A stretch of DNA of 64,000 bases from Pseudomonas sp. CC6-YY-74 (GTDB lineage Bacteria > Pseudomonadota > Gammaproteobacteria > Pseudomonadales > Pseudomonadaceae). Positions 44,408 to 55,197 of the stretch are shown here, piece by piece (positions within the stretch are counted from its first letter, which is position 1; the number at the start of each line of letters is the position of its first letter). The translations under genes and the position numbers were made by a program. The DNA is taken from positions 565,501 through 629,500 of the forward strand of contig NZ_CP019947.1 of NCBI RefSeq assembly GCF_002025205.1. Direction: 5' to 3'. The notes under the pieces were generated by a model. The model did no database searches. It saw only the letters and a program-made list of their open reading frames with translations, and was not told where the DNA came from.

Positions 44408-45108
44408 GACCGATTCAACTACCTTTAGGTGTGCGTCTGCGTGATGACGCCACCTTTGCCAACTACTACCCCGGTGCCAATGCCGCGGCGCTTGGCTACG
44501 TCGAGCGCCTGTGCGAGGCGGATGCTGGCTGGGCGGAAAGCCTGATCTACCTCTGGGGCGGTGCGGGGGTGGGCCGTACCCATCTGCTCCAGGCGGCCTG
44601 TCTGCGTTTCGAGCAGCTCGGTGAGCCCGCGGTCTATCTGCCGCTGGCTGAGTTGGTAGCGCACGGCCCGATTATGCTGGACAACCTGGAACAGTTCGAA
44701 CTGGTCTGCCTCGATGACCTGGATGCCGTTGCCGGACTTAGCGATTGGGAAGAAGCCCTGTTTCACCTGTTCAACCGCTTGCGCGACAGCGGCCGGCGCT
44801 TGCTTCTGGCCGCCAGTCGTTCGCCGCGCGAGCTGCCGGTCAAATTGGCCGACCTGCAGTCGCGCCTGACCTTGGCGCTGGTCTTCCAGTTGCAGTCGCT
44901 GTCCGATGAAGACAAGTTGCGCGCCCTGCAACTGCGCGCATCGCGCCGCGGCCTGCACCTCAGTGATGAAGTCGGCCGCTTTATCCTGACGCGGGGCGAG
45001 CGCAGCATGAGCGCGTTGTTCGAGTTGCTCGAACGCTTGGATCAGGCCTCCCTGCAAGCCCAGCGCAAGCTGACCATTCCCTTTCTTAAAGAAATTCTGG
45101 GCTGGTAG
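44404..45108 (+). CDS. hda: DnaA regulatory inactivator Hda
   Basis: 234 residues. DnaA-like AAA+ protein that with the sliding clamp promotes hydrolysis of DnaA-ATP after initiation. The N-terminal clamp-binding motif QLPLGVRL is at residues 4-11. The P-loop region GGAGVGRTHLLQA has Arg instead of Lys, as in other Hda proteins. Also present are CLDDLDAVAG (Walker B) and the C-terminal QRKLTIPFLKEILGW. It is coupled to the permease by ATGA overlap. Confidence 0.95.
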   Translation: MRPIQLPLGVRLRDDATFANYYPGANAAALGYVERLCEADAGWAESLIYLWGGAGVGRTHLLQAACLRFEQLGEPAVYLPLAELVAHGPIMLDNLEQFELVCLDDLDAVAGLSDWEEALFHLFNRLRDSGRRLLLAASRSPRELPVKLADLQSRLTLALVFQLQSLSDEDKLRALQLRASRRGLHLSDEVGRFILTRGERSMSALFELLERLDQASLQAQRKLTIPFLKEILGW

Positions 45109-45293
45109 GCATCCGCCGGCAAACCCCGCCTGGCATTGCGGGTGACTGCCGCTGCGATGCCGGATTACGCGACGCTCCGCGCCCGTGTCGCCGCTACGCC
45201 GGTGGCAGGCGTCGTTAACCCAGCCAACAGGCCGCGATCTTGGCGCAACTCATCCGGCGAATCAGCCTAGGTTTCTCGGATCTATTGCGGGTC

Positions 45294-46704
<1,411 letters not shown>

Positions 46705-46773
46705 CTAGTCTGAACAGGGCGGTGTGTTTGTGGTCTGCTATGGGGCCAGTTGGCTAATCGCTAAGGAGTGGGC

Positions 46774-47994
46774 ATGCGTCAGCGCTTGAATGACTGGTTG
46801 GAATTCTGGCGCTTCCTACTGCAGCGCTTTCTCGCTGATCGCGGCGCCAACAATGCCGCCGCGTTGACCTACACCACGCTGTTCGCGGTGGTGCCGATGA
46901 TGACCGTGACCTTCGCCATGCTCTCTGCCGTACCGGCATTCCAGGGCACGGGGGAGCAAATCCAGACGTTTATTTTCCGCAACTTCGTCCCCTCGGCCGG
47001 GGAAATGGTCCAGGAGTACCTGCGCAATTTCACGGCCCAGGCCCGTCAGTTGACCTGGATTGGCGTGGTGGTGCTGGCGGTTACCGCCTTTCTGATGCTG
47101 GTAACCATTGAAAGGGCCTTCAATACTATCTGGCGGGTACGTCAGCCGCGCCGGGGTGCCTCGAGCTTTCTGCTGTATTGGGCGATTTTGAGTCTGGGGC
47201 CAATCCTGCTCGGCGCCGGCTTCGCGGTCAGTACCTATATCGCTTCGCTGTCGCTGATCTCTGGGCCTGATGCGCTGATTGGCGCCAAAACCTTGTTGAG
47301 TTTTGCACCGCTGCTCTTCAGCGTGGCGGCCTTTACCTTGCTCTATGCCACGGTACCCAATGCGCGAGTGCCGGTTCAGCATGCGCTGTTGGGCGGGTTG
47401 TTCACCGCCGTGTTGTTCGAGGTGGCTAAAGCGCTGTTCGGGCTCTATGTGCAGCGGTTTCCGGGTTATCAGTTGATTTACGGGGCCTTTGCCACGGTGC
47501 CGTTGTTCCTCCTGTGGATCTACCTGTCTTGGTTGATCGTTTTGTTTGGTGCCGAATTGGTCTGCAACCTGAGCTCATCGCATCAGTGGCGCAAGCTCGC
47601 CATACCGCGGTTGTTGGTGGTGATGGGGATCTTGCGGGTGTTTTATGCGCGTCAGCAGTCGGGCCTGAAAGTACGTCATCGCGATGTGCAGCGCCTGGGC
47701 TGGCAGTTGCCGGAACATGAGTGGGAGGAGGTGCTCGAATTCCTCGAACAGCAGCAGTTGGTCGCGCCGACCACTGCAGGGGCCTGGGTGTTGATCCGTG
47801 ATCTTGATCATTACAGCCTGAAGCAGCTGTTGAGCCGCAGTCCCTGGCCGCTGCCACAACTCAGCCAGCTGCCGGAACAGCTCGATGAGCCCTGGTATCC
47901 AGCGCTGCGCCAGGCGCTGGAGCGGCTGCATGAGGAGCAGGCAGTGCTGTTCGATGGCAGTCTGGCGGACTGGCTGAACCCAGTGACCGAGTGA
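46774..47994 (+). CDS. YihY/Rbn-family inner-membrane protein
   Basis: 406 residues. About six TM helices in the first ~270 residues ([79 protein letters not shown]...; [26 protein letters not shown]) followed by a ~130-residue cytosolic tail. The YihY family was once wrongly called RNase BN. ATG 46774 with AAGGAG 5 bases ahead. Role unknown. Confidence 0.9.
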   Translation: MRQRLNDWLEFWRFLLQRFLADRGANNAAALTYTTLFAVVPMMTVTFAMLSAVPAFQGTGEQIQTFIFRNFVPSAGEMVQEYLRNFTAQARQLTWIGVVVLAVTAFLMLVTIERAFNTIWRVRQPRRGASSFLLYWAILSLGPILLGAGFAVSTYIASLSLISGPDALIGAKTLLSFAPLLFSVAAFTLLYATVPNARVPVQHALLGGLFTAVLFEVAKALFGLYVQRFPGYQLIYGAFATVPLFLLWIYLSWLIVLFGAELVCNLSSSHQWRKLAIPRLLVVMGILRVFYARQQSGLKVRHRDVQRLGWQLPEHEWEEVLEFLEQQQLVAPTTAGAWVLIRDLDHYSLKQLLSRSPWPLPQLSQLPEQLDEPWYPALRQALERLHEEQAVLFDGSLADWLNPVTE

Positions 47995-48151
47995 CAAAAA
48001 GCGTCAGTTTGCGGCGTGGCGTCGGTATCCAGCTACAAGCATTGGTACGGTAAGTCTCGCAGTCGGGCGCAAGGAGGGTGGCACGCTTTTGGCAATCGTT
48101 ATGGCAGATTGCAATCAGGTTAGCGAAATTGATGGGAATTGAAGGCGCTGC

Positions 48152-48358
48152 ATGACAATTGAACGTTTTAGCGAAGCCACTCATGGCAAGGTGATCCACT
48201 TGCATCAACGCGATCCGCAAGAAGCGCTGGAGCGACTGAATCGGATTACCGGGCTGCATTTTGCACGCTGGCCCGAGTCGCTGGTGCCTCATCCCCCAGA
48301 ACCCGCAGCAGAACCGCCAGCCGAGCAAAGCAGCTGTGCAGTGCGCGTCGGCATCTGA
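48152..48358 (+). CDS. Small conserved hypothetical protein, 68 residues
   Basis: MTIERFSEATHGKVIHLHQRDPQEALERLNRITGLHFARWPESLV is a compact, mostly helical start; the tail is Pro/Glu-rich with one Cys. ATG 48152 has GAAGG ahead. I recall similar short proteins at this place in other pseudomonads. No signal, TM or known domain is seen. Confidence 0.7.
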   Translation: MTIERFSEATHGKVIHLHQRDPQEALERLNRITGLHFARWPESLVPHPPEPAAEPPAEQSSCAVRVGI

Positions 48359-48517
48359 GCAAAGCAAAGGCTAGGTAACCGTTACGTGTTGCGCGCAAAC
48401 GTAGCGGCGATGGATTAACGCGTAGCGCCGCGCGGTCCACAACAGCGAGTTGCAACAGTTAACGGGTACATAGCCAAAGCAAAACCCTGCAGTTCGCCGC
48501 GGCGGCGATCTGCAGGC

Positions 48518-48910
48518 TCAGGCTGAAACCTGACGGCTGCCTTGGTGGCTTGCTTCGACCGCCTGTATGAACAATTCTTCGACCACCAGGGTCGTCGCCG
48601 GTACTGCTGAGCGCAGGCGTATCTGCATATCTTCGATCTTCTGTTTGACCGGGAGTCGGGCGACGCCAGACAACAGGATCTTGCTGTGCAGGCTGACCTT
48701 GCCGTGATCCACGCTGACCTCGCGGCGCTTGTCGCCATCACGGTAGCTGACCAGCAACGATACCGGCAGATTGGCCAGCCCCGGCAGTTGCAGCCAGGTG
48801 GCGATGTTGTATTCGGCTACACGTCCTTCGTAGGGCGTGACCAGTAGACGGGCAGCATCGACGATGCGTGATGGCGCAGGGCCGATCAACTTGTCGTGGG
48901 CGTTGGTCAT
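48518..48910 (-). CDS. Conserved hypothetical protein, 130 residues
   Basis: MTNAHDKLIGPAPSRIVDAARLLVTPYEGRVAEYNIATWLQLPGLANLPVSLLVSYRDGDKRREVSVDHGKVSLHSKILLSG...: a soluble beta-rich protein with no signal peptide and no recognised domain. ATG 48910 has GGGAAC ahead. The spacing of RRE and DHGKVSLHS is not a PilZ pattern. It stands alone between two genes with gaps of ~130-160 bases. Confidence 0.7.
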   Translation of the reverse strand: MTNAHDKLIGPAPSRIVDAARLLVTPYEGRVAEYNIATWLQLPGLANLPVSLLVSYRDGDKRREVSVDHGKVSLHSKILLSGVARLPVKQKIEDMQIRLRSAVPATTLVVEELFIQAVEASHQGSRQVSA

Positions 48911-49037
48911 TGTGCTGTTCCCTAGCTAATAGCGGAGCGTATCGAGACGATGGGCTGCGAATTATAAGCAGGGGTGTGCCGAGCAAACTGTGCGCTCGGC
49001 CGCCGCTCGCTGTGATCCGTCTCGCAGTTCCTGTTGT

Positions 49038-50447
49038 TTAGGTCAGCAGCAGTGGGTGGCGCGTGACCGAAGCGGTGCTGAGGGTGGCCGCAGGGAGTGG
49101 CATGATCACCTGGTTATGCACGTTGGCATGCTGCAACCAGAGATTTTCCCCTTCGCCAAATTGCCCATTGGGCAGCCACAGGCCATGATGCCAGCCATTG
49201 CCGGGTGCTGGTGTGCTCTGCAAAACGCCTTGGTGAGTTTGTGCGCTGGGGGTGCGGCGCAGCCAGACCGGTTTCGCCAGGCCTTTCAGGTAGTGCAGGC
49301 CCAGGTGCAGCCCCTCGATATTGAGATGACGCCAGCTCACCAGCGCCAGAAGCGGTATCGGGCTGCTGGTCAGCAAGAGCACCAATTGCCCCACGGATAT
49401 GTGCGCCGCTTGGTCGGGTTGGCACAGCAGGCGTGCGCCACCTGCGCTGGCATCGAGCATCTGGGCTGCCAAAGGGGAAGGCCGCTGCTCCAGCAGTTGG
49501 GCGTGGATGGCTGGCAAGCCAACCAGCAGCTTGCAAGCCACGTCAAACTCTTCGCGAGGGTAGCGGCGTTGTTGCTGGCCCATCCAGTGATGCTGAACGC
49601 GCTCGAGCAGTTGGCGCTCGCTGGTGCTCTGCAGTGGGGCTGGATCATGCAGGGCGACCAGCAGGGCGCCTAGTTCGAAACGCCGCAGGCAGTCGCGGCT
49701 GCCATCGGGTTGTTGCGCATAGCCGAGACAAGGCTGCGACTCCGTCAGGTCGACGATAGGCGCTTCGCTGTCGCCCTCGTCATCCCAAGGCCGCAAACGC
49801 GCCAGGCCTGCCAGGGGGGCGAGGGCACCAAACAACTGCGGGCTTTCGCCCTCGGCAAGGTGAAAGGGGTTGCTCAAGGCGAGCAGCAGCATCTGCTGGT
49901 ACAGGCCGCGCAAGGTGCTCGCTGGCTTTGGCTGGAAGGCAGCCGCGACCGGTTCATCCAGGCACTCCTGATGTTCACCGATCCAGTACAACAGATGGCT
50001 GTCGCGCCATAGGCTGGGCGGGGAATCCTGATACAGCTGGTAGTGACGTAACAGGCTCTGCGCGAGGAAATGCAGGGCCATATACAGACACCAGGCCAAA
50101 TGTGGGCGCGAGGGTTGCCGGCCTTTGAGGATTTGCAGCAACAGGCGTTTGAAGCCGATAGCCAGCTCGTTACACAGGCGCACGAATAGCGGCGATGGCG
50201 GCTTGCCTTTAAGGTAAGCCGCGGCATAGTGGCGATATTCATCGCTGCAGTTTTGCAGCGCACGTTGCCTTTCGAGTAAGGTCATGGCACTGCGGTTGAG
50301 CCGGAACAGCAGGCTAAGCACCTGTTGTAGCGCATCCTCGTGCTGCAGCAAGCGAGCTTGGGCTAACCGCTCGGTGAGGTCGGGCAAAGGCGCCGCGTCT
50401 TCTTCGCGGATGTCCGGCACTTCAAGGCGCAAGGCATCTAGCGTCAT
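49038..50447 (-). CDS. Large PilZ-like (c-di-GMP-binding type) protein
   Basis: 469 residues from ATG 50447. The first ~310 residues are helical with no known domain (AQARLLQHEDALQQVLSLLFRLNRSAMTLLERQRAL...). The C-terminal part has the PilZ elements QQRRYPREEFDVACKLLVG (R-x-x-x-R) and, 30-40 residues later, LDASAGGARLL (D-x-S-x-x-G), so c-di-GMP binding is likely. Similar proteins in Pseudomonas are annotated PilZ-domain. It is divergent from the thioredoxin gene with only a 30-base gap, so the promoters overlap the two starts. Confidence 0.8.
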   Translation of the reverse strand: MTLDALRLEVPDIREEDAAPLPDLTERLAQARLLQHEDALQQVLSLLFRLNRSAMTLLERQRALQNCSDEYRHYAAAYLKGKPPSPLFVRLCNELAIGFKRLLLQILKGRQPSRPHLAWCLYMALHFLAQSLLRHYQLYQDSPPSLWRDSHLLYWIGEHQECLDEPVAAAFQPKPASTLRGLYQQMLLLALSNPFHLAEGESPQLFGALAPLAGLARLRPWDDEGDSEAPIVDLTESQPCLGYAQQPDGSRDCLRRFELGALLVALHDPAPLQSTSERQLLERVQHHWMGQQQRRYPREEFDVACKLLVGLPAIHAQLLEQRPSPLAAQMLDASAGGARLLCQPDQAAHISVGQLVLLLTSSPIPLLALVSWRHLNIEGLHLGLHYLKGLAKPVWLRRTPSAQTHQGVLQSTPAPGNGWHHGLWLPNGQFGEGENLWLQHANVHNQVIMPLPAATLSTASVTRHPLLLT

Positions 50448-50477
50448 ATCAACCCAATGTGGACGAGGAGCGAATGC

Positions 50478-50957
50478 ATGGGAACGCGACTCCAGGTTGT
50501 TATTCGTACGGTAATGGGAGTTTGCGCCGGCTTGATTCTGGCTGGTTGCGCCGAAGATGTTGGCGTCGACCAGCATGGACGAAAGGTACCGGCTGAGCGT
50601 CTGGAAGGCCAGTGGTTGGTGATTAATTACTGGGCCGAGTGGTGCGCGCCCTGCCGTAGTGAAATTCCCGAACTGAATGCCCTGGCCGTAGAGCTTGAGG
50701 CGCAGTCGGTAAGTGTCTTGGGGGTGAACTTTGACGGCTTGCAGGGCGCGGAATTAGCCAAGGCGTCAGATGCGATGGGGATTGAGTTCACTGTGCTCGA
50801 GCAAGACCCGGCGGCGCGTTATGGGTTGCCACCCAATGCCGTGCTGCCAGTCACCTATATCGTCGATGATCGGGGGCAGATGCGCGAACACTTGCTTGGC
50901 GAGCAAACGGCGGCCGGGCTAGCGGCGCGGGTGCAGGCTTTGCGTAATGGAGACTAG
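50478..50957 (+). CDS. TlpA/thioredoxin-like lipoprotein
   Basis: 159 residues. Signal with lipobox (VCAGLILAGCAEDVG), then a thioredoxin fold with WAEWCAPCRSEIPELNAL (CxxC active site) and the cis-Pro in NAVLPVTYIVDDRG. A periplasmic, lipid-anchored thiol reductase of the TlpA/ResA kind, possibly for cytochrome c or envelope thiols. ATG 50478 with GAGGAG 7 bases ahead is chosen over the upstream frame. The stop lies 4 bases from the acylphosphatase start. Confidence 0.9.
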   Translation: MGTRLQVVIRTVMGVCAGLILAGCAEDVGVDQHGRKVPAERLEGQWLVINYWAEWCAPCRSEIPELNALAVELEAQSVSVLGVNFDGLQGAELAKASDAMGIEFTVLEQDPAARYGLPPNAVLPVTYIVDDRGQMREHLLGEQTAAGLAARVQALRNGD

Positions 50958-50961
50958 TGGC

Positions 50962-51237
50962 ATGCAGCGAATTTGTTTACACGGTTATGTCAGCGGTCGG
51001 GTGCAGGGGGTGAGCTTTCGCCAAAACACCGCCACGCAAGCCGAGCGCCTGGAGCTGGATGGCTGGGTGCGCAACCTGAGTGATGGCCGGGTCGAGGTGT
51101 TGTTCGAGGGCGAGGAGGTGGCCGTGCGTGAGCTGGCTCTGTGGCTCGAAACGGGGCCATGCACTGCCAAGGTCGTTGCACTTGAATTGGCAGAGCAACC
51201 CTTGCAGGGGATTGCCGGGTTTGTGGTGCGCGGCTGA
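50962..51237 (+). CDS. Acylphosphatase
   Basis: 91 residues (E. coli YccX 92). Conserved substrate loop in YVSGRVQGVSFRQNTATQAERL (catalytic Arg) and the Asn in LDGWVRNLSDGRVEV. It hydrolyses acyl phosphates. The ATG at 50962 follows GGAG at 9 bases; an ATG at 50947 in the same frame would overlap the previous gene and add an atypical METSG. Co-transcribed with the thioredoxin gene. Confidence 0.93.
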   Translation: MQRICLHGYVSGRVQGVSFRQNTATQAERLELDGWVRNLSDGRVEVLFEGEEVAVRELALWLETGPCTAKVVALELAEQPLQGIAGFVVRG

Positions 51238-51303
51238 TCGGCTGTACGGCTTGTCGGCTCAGGGATTGTGCTTGCGTGTTGGGCGCTGCGGCGCTCGGCT
51301 CGC

Positions 51304-51876
51304 TCAGGGTTTGACGTACCAGAAGTCGTGCCAGAAACCGATGACCTTGGCGGGGTAGGTCTGCTTGCCGAGGCTGCCGTTGTAGCGGGCCAGGGCGCGG
51401 CTCAGGTCGCCGTTCTCTTTGCGCAAATAGAAGCTGAGGATGGTGCAGCCGTAGCGCAGATTGGTGGCGTTATCAGTGAGGTTGTCCTGCGGACGACCGA
51501 GTTCGGCTTTCCAGAAAGGCATAACCTGCATCATGCCCTGGGCGCCGGCCGAGGAAATGGCGAAGCGGTCGAAATGGCTTTCGGTGTGGATCAGGGCCAG
51601 GACCAGATCGGGACGCAGGCCGGCCTTGCTGGCTTCGCGATGCACCAGCCTGAGCAGGGTCAGGCGTTCTTTGGCGGCAGGGATATAGCGAGTCATGCGG
51701 GTCGACATGTCCAGCAGCCAGACTTCCGCATCGAAGCGGTCTTGAAAACTATCGGCTTCGGCCACTGTGCGTTGCAGCAGATCCCGCAGTTCCGGCTCGG
51801 GCGCCTGGCGCAGGTTGGCATGGCTGGGCAGGCACAGCAGCGCGATCACAAATGTCAGGTACAGGCGCACTGCCAT
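51304..51876 (-). CDS. Lytic transglycosylase, SLT domain
   Basis: 190 residues. A signal peptide (MAVRLYLTFVIALLCLPSHA) is followed by the Slt/MltE-type domain with catalytic Glu in LALIHTESHFDRFAISSAGAQGMMQVMPFW, then NLRYGCTIL and ALARYNGSLG. A periplasmic muramidase that cuts peptidoglycan to 1,6-anhydro-muropeptides. It is the last gene of a minus-strand run beginning with proS. An 8-base gap separates it from the lipoprotein gene. Confidence 0.92.
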   Translation of the reverse strand: MAVRLYLTFVIALLCLPSHANLRQAPEPELRDLLQRTVAEADSFQDRFDAEVWLLDMSTRMTRYIPAAKERLTLLRLVHREASKAGLRPDLVLALIHTESHFDRFAISSAGAQGMMQVMPFWKAELGRPQDNLTDNATNLRYGCTILSFYLRKENGDLSRALARYNGSLGKQTYPAKVIGFWHDFWYVKP

Positions 51877-51884
51877 GCTCCGGT

Positions 51885-52838
51885 TCAGTCGTTGCCAGGA
51901 TCGGCGACCAGGCGCCCGGCGTCCTGCGTCAGCGCCTGGAGAAAGCTCTCCTGCAGTTCGGGATCGTTACGGGTCAACTCGATCAGGCTCTGTTCCAGTT
52001 CACTGGCTTCTTCTTCCAGGCCCAGCTCGGACAAGCGCTTGACCCGATGCACCCACTGTTCGACATCATCGCCTTCCAGGTCGTCGTAGATCAGCGTGTG
52101 CGCTTCCTGCAGCTTGCCGCGCAGGGTGAGGCTGACCAATAAGGAGGCATCCGCTCGGGTCGAGCCTTGCGGGTCTGCGACACTCAGCTGCAAGGTGCCA
52201 ATACGGCTGACATCCTGCTCGGCAAAGGGGCTGTCGAGCAGGTTGAGGTGCAGGACACCATTGCGGTCGGTCAGTAGCTCATGGGTTTGCTCGCCGGCTT
52301 TGACCAGGACCGAGCGCTCGGCCCAGGGCAGGCTGGAGTATTCCATGCGGGCGTCCTGGCGCTGCTCGTCGAGGCTGGCGAGGTTCTGCTGCGAGCGGCC
52401 GTTGGACTCGACGTTGATGAACGGGTTAAGCCCGGCAAAGCCATAGCTGATCCAACCTTTGGTGGCGCTGTCCGGCAGGCTGCCGAGCAAGACCACGTTG
52501 AGTGCGTTGGCGCCGATGCCGGCGACTACGGCAACGGCGCCCAGCGGAATTTCGTAGAGTTCGCGCCAGGGTTGGTAAGGCGTGTAGCGGTCGTAGCGAC
52601 GGCTGACCTCGAATGCGGTCACCTCGAAGGTTTTCTGTTCGTGCACCCGCACCCGCCGCTGCGGTAGTTCCAGTACGCGTGGCTCGCCTACGTCTATTTG
52701 CAGGCTGTGATCCAGCAGTTTGCGCTCGACACGCTCCTCATGCTCGCTGCGTTGCGGCAACTGGTTGGCGCAGCCACTGAGAAAGAGGGCGCCGCAGAGT
52801 GCGGCGCCGACGCGGCCTAAGGTGCTTCGTGTGTACAT
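51885..52838 (-). CDS. Putative lipoprotein of unknown function, 317 residues
   Basis: ATG 52838 starts MYTRSTLGRVGAALCGALFLSGCANQ, a lipoprotein signal (LSGC). The mature part has a short hydrophobic stretch (IPLGAVAVVAGIGANALNVVLLGSLPDSA) and a C-terminal helical region (LSELGLEEEASELEQSLIELTRND). No known domain was recognised. It lies between proS (25-base gap) and the lytic transglycosylase, suggesting an envelope role by context only. The frame is open to 52913, but this overlaps proS. Confidence 0.8.
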   Translation of the reverse strand: MYTRSTLGRVGAALCGALFLSGCANQLPQRSEHEERVERKLLDHSLQIDVGEPRVLELPQRRVRVHEQKTFEVTAFEVSRRYDRYTPYQPWRELYEIPLGAVAVVAGIGANALNVVLLGSLPDSATKGWISYGFAGLNPFINVESNGRSQQNLASLDEQRQDARMEYSSLPWAERSVLVKAGEQTHELLTDRNGVLHLNLLDSPFAEQDVSRIGTLQLSVADPQGSTRADASLLVSLTLRGKLQEAHTLIYDDLEGDDVEQWVHRVKRLSELGLEEEASELEQSLIELTRNDPELQESFLQALTQDAGRLVADPGND

Positions 52839-52863
52839 GACGGCTCTTATGAAAAGGCTGAAA

Positions 52864-54579
52864 TCAGCGGCGGATACGTGCTTGGATGAAGGGCAGAATG
52901 TCGGTGACGGCAACCACTTGAGCCTCGGTTTCCTGGCGGCTCTTGTATTCCAGATTGCCTTCGGCCAGGCCGCGATCGCTGATCACGATGCGATGCGGGA
53001 TGCCAATCAACTCCATGTCAGCGAATTTGATGCCCGGACTGGTCTTTTTGTCACGGTCATCGAGCAAAACTTCAAAACCGGCAGCGGTCAGGTCGGCATA
53101 GAGTTGGTCGGTGGTTTCACGCACTGCCTCGGTTTCATAACGCAATGGCACCAGGGCGATCTGGAAGGGCGCCAGCGTGTCGTTCCAGAGAATGCCGCGC
53201 TCGTCATTGTTCTGCTCGATGGCGGCGGCCACCACGCGCGTTACGCCGATGCCGTAGCAACCCATGGTCAGGGTCGCTGGCTTGCCGTTTTCGCCCATTA
53301 CGGTGCAGTTCATCGCCTCGCTGTACTTGCTGCCCAGCTGGAAGATATGCCCGACTTCGATGCCGCGCTTGATCTCCAGCGTACCTTGGCCATCCGGGCT
53401 CGGGTCGCCAGCGACGACGTTACGCAGGTCGGCGACGATCGGCAGTGGCAGGTCGCGCTCCCAGTTCACGCCAAAGTAGTGCTTGTCGTCGATATTGGCG
53501 CCGATGGCGAAATCGCTCATCAGGGCGACCGAGCGATCGACAATGCACGGCAGTGGCAGGTTCAGTGGGCCCAGCGAGCCGGCACCGGCGCCGATGGCGT
53601 CGCGCAGCTCGGCTTCCGAGGCCATAACCAGCGGACTGGCCACGTGCTCCAGGTTGGCAGCCTTGATCTCGTTCAGCTCGTGGTCACCGCGAATGATCAG
53701 GGCGATCAGCTTGCCGTCTTCGGCGCCATGCACCACCAGCGTTTTGATGGTCTTTTCGATGGGCAGGTTGAAGCCTACGACCAGGTCATTGATGGTCTTG
53801 GTGTCAGGTGTGTCAACCAGGCGCATTTCTTCGCTTGCTAGGCCACGGGCGGTTTCGCGCGGAACGGCTTCGGCTTTCTCGATATTGGCGGCGTAATCGG
53901 AGCTGTCACTGAAGGCGATATCGTCTTCACCGGAGTCGGCCAGGACGTGGAACTCATGGGAGCCGGTGCCGCCGATCGAGCCGGTATCGGCCTGTACCGG
54001 GCGGAAGTTCAGGCCCAGGCGGGTGAATATCTTGCAGTACGCCTGGTGCATGCGGTCATAGGTCGCTTGCAGCGAGGCCTGATCCACATGGAAGGAGTAG
54101 GCATCCTTCATGATGAACTCACGGCCACGCATCAGGCCGAAACGCGGGCGGATCTCGTCGCGAAACTTGGTCTGGATCTGGTACAGATTGAGCGGCAGTT
54201 GCTTGTAGCTGCTCAATTCGTTGCGAACGAGATCGGTGATCACTTCTTCGTGGGTCGGGCCAACGCAGAACTCGCGACCGTGACGATCCTTCACTCGCAG
54301 CAACTCTGGGCCGTATTGTTCCCAGCGGCCTGACTCCTGCCACAACTCGGCAGGCTGAATCGCTGGCATCAGCACCTCTAGGGCGCCCGCAGCGTTCATT
54401 TCCTCGCGGACGATGGCTTCCACCTTGCGCATGACGCGCAGGCCCATCGGTAGCCAGGTATACAGGCCCGAGGCGAGCTTGCGGATCATGCCGGCGCGCA
54501 GCATGAGCTGGTGGCTGATTACCACGGCATCGGAAGGAGTTTCTTTGAGTGTCGAGAGCAGGAACTGACTGGTGCGCAT
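52864..54579 (-). CDS. proS: Prolyl-tRNA synthetase, bacterial type
   Basis: 571 residues, class II aaRS with the bacterial insertion (editing) domain. Motif 1/2 region [51 protein letters not shown], the INS deacylase domain for mischarged Ala-tRNAPro (~225-390) and the C-terminal anticodon-binding domain ([14 protein letters not shown]... [36 protein letters not shown]). ATG 54579 gives [18 protein letters not shown], the family start; a start at 54603 is less likely. Confidence 0.96.
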   Translation of the reverse strand: MRTSQFLLSTLKETPSDAVVISHQLMLRAGMIRKLASGLYTWLPMGLRVMRKVEAIVREEMNAAGALEVLMPAIQPAELWQESGRWEQYGPELLRVKDRHGREFCVGPTHEEVITDLVRNELSSYKQLPLNLYQIQTKFRDEIRPRFGLMRGREFIMKDAYSFHVDQASLQATYDRMHQAYCKIFTRLGLNFRPVQADTGSIGGTGSHEFHVLADSGEDDIAFSDSSDYAANIEKAEAVPRETARGLASEEMRLVDTPDTKTINDLVVGFNLPIEKTIKTLVVHGAEDGKLIALIIRGDHELNEIKAANLEHVASPLVMASEAELRDAIGAGAGSLGPLNLPLPCIVDRSVALMSDFAIGANIDDKHYFGVNWERDLPLPIVADLRNVVAGDPSPDGQGTLEIKRGIEVGHIFQLGSKYSEAMNCTVMGENGKPATLTMGCYGIGVTRVVAAAIEQNNDERGILWNDTLAPFQIALVPLRYETEAVRETTDQLYADLTAAGFEVLLDDRDKKTSPGIKFADMELIGIPHRIVISDRGLAEGNLEYKSRQETEAQVVAVTDILPFIQARIRR

Positions 54580-54684
54580 AGTTGGCCGTTCTGTCGGTTG
54601 CAAGGGCTTTTAATAGGTCGGCATTGTACGGTGCCTGTACTGTTGCGTACAGGATGCAGGTAGGTGGTTCAAGAGGAGGTAAGA

Positions 54685-55101
54685 GTGACGGTATTGACGG
54701 CGGAACAGGTTCAGGCGCTGATTCGGGCTGGGTTGCCGATCGCGGAAGACATCGAGCTGTGCATTGATCGGCTGGATGCGCAGGGGGTGCTGGCACGGGT
54801 GCCTTTCCACGCCAAGCTGATCCGCCCGGGCGGCACGTTGTCGGGGCCGACCATCATGGCGCTGGCGGATGCGGCCATGTATGCGGTGGTGCTGGGGCGT
54901 TTGGGGCGGGTGGAGATGGCGGTGACGTCAAACCTGAATATCAACTTTCTGGTCAAGCCGAAACCGGTAGATCTGTTGGCCGAAGCGCGGATTTTGCGGT
55001 TAAGTCGGCGGCAGGCGGTTTGCGAAGTGTCGCTTTATTCATTGGGTAATGCAGAAGAGTTGGTGGCGCATGTGACCGGAACTTACGCATTGCCACTTTG
55101 A
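54685..55101 (+). CDS. PaaI-type hotdog thioesterase
   Basis: 138 residues. Hotdog fold with RPGGTLSGPTIMALADAAMYAVVLGRLG and VTSNLNINFLVKPKPVDLLAEARILRLSRRQAVCEVSLYS, the PaaI/FcbC thioesterase pattern. It hydrolyses acyl- or aryl-CoA; substrate unknown. GTG 54685 is chosen because AGAGGAGGT lies just ahead; a GTG at 54664 is in frame without such a site. It is divergent from proS. Confidence 0.88.
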   Translation: MTVLTAEQVQALIRAGLPIAEDIELCIDRLDAQGVLARVPFHAKLIRPGGTLSGPTIMALADAAMYAVVLGRLGRVEMAVTSNLNINFLVKPKPVDLLAEARILRLSRRQAVCEVSLYSLGNAEELVAHVTGTYALPL

Positions 55102-55142
55102 TGACTGCTGGTTTAATAGTGGTCAATGTGTATTGAACAAGC

Positions 55143-55172
55143 AAAAAAAGCCCGGCAGAAGCCGGGCTTTTC
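55143..55172 (+). terminator. Bidirectional terminator between thioesterase and porin genes
   Basis: AGCCCGGC-AGAA-GCCGGGCT stem with an A-run before and TTTT after. It serves the plus-strand thioesterase gene, and on the minus strand the OprD-family gene ending at 55198. Confidence 0.85.
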
Positions 55173-55197
55173 ATATCGCTAACGAATTACAGCTGAA

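Noticed and set aside
44563..44600. Loss of the Walker A lysine in hda as a sign of inactivation
   Set aside because: Arg at this place is normal in Hda proteins, including that of E. coli.
52720..53841. 373-residue plus-strand frame opposite proS and the lipoprotein gene
   Set aside because: Antisense of two solid genes; no ribosome site or protein pattern.
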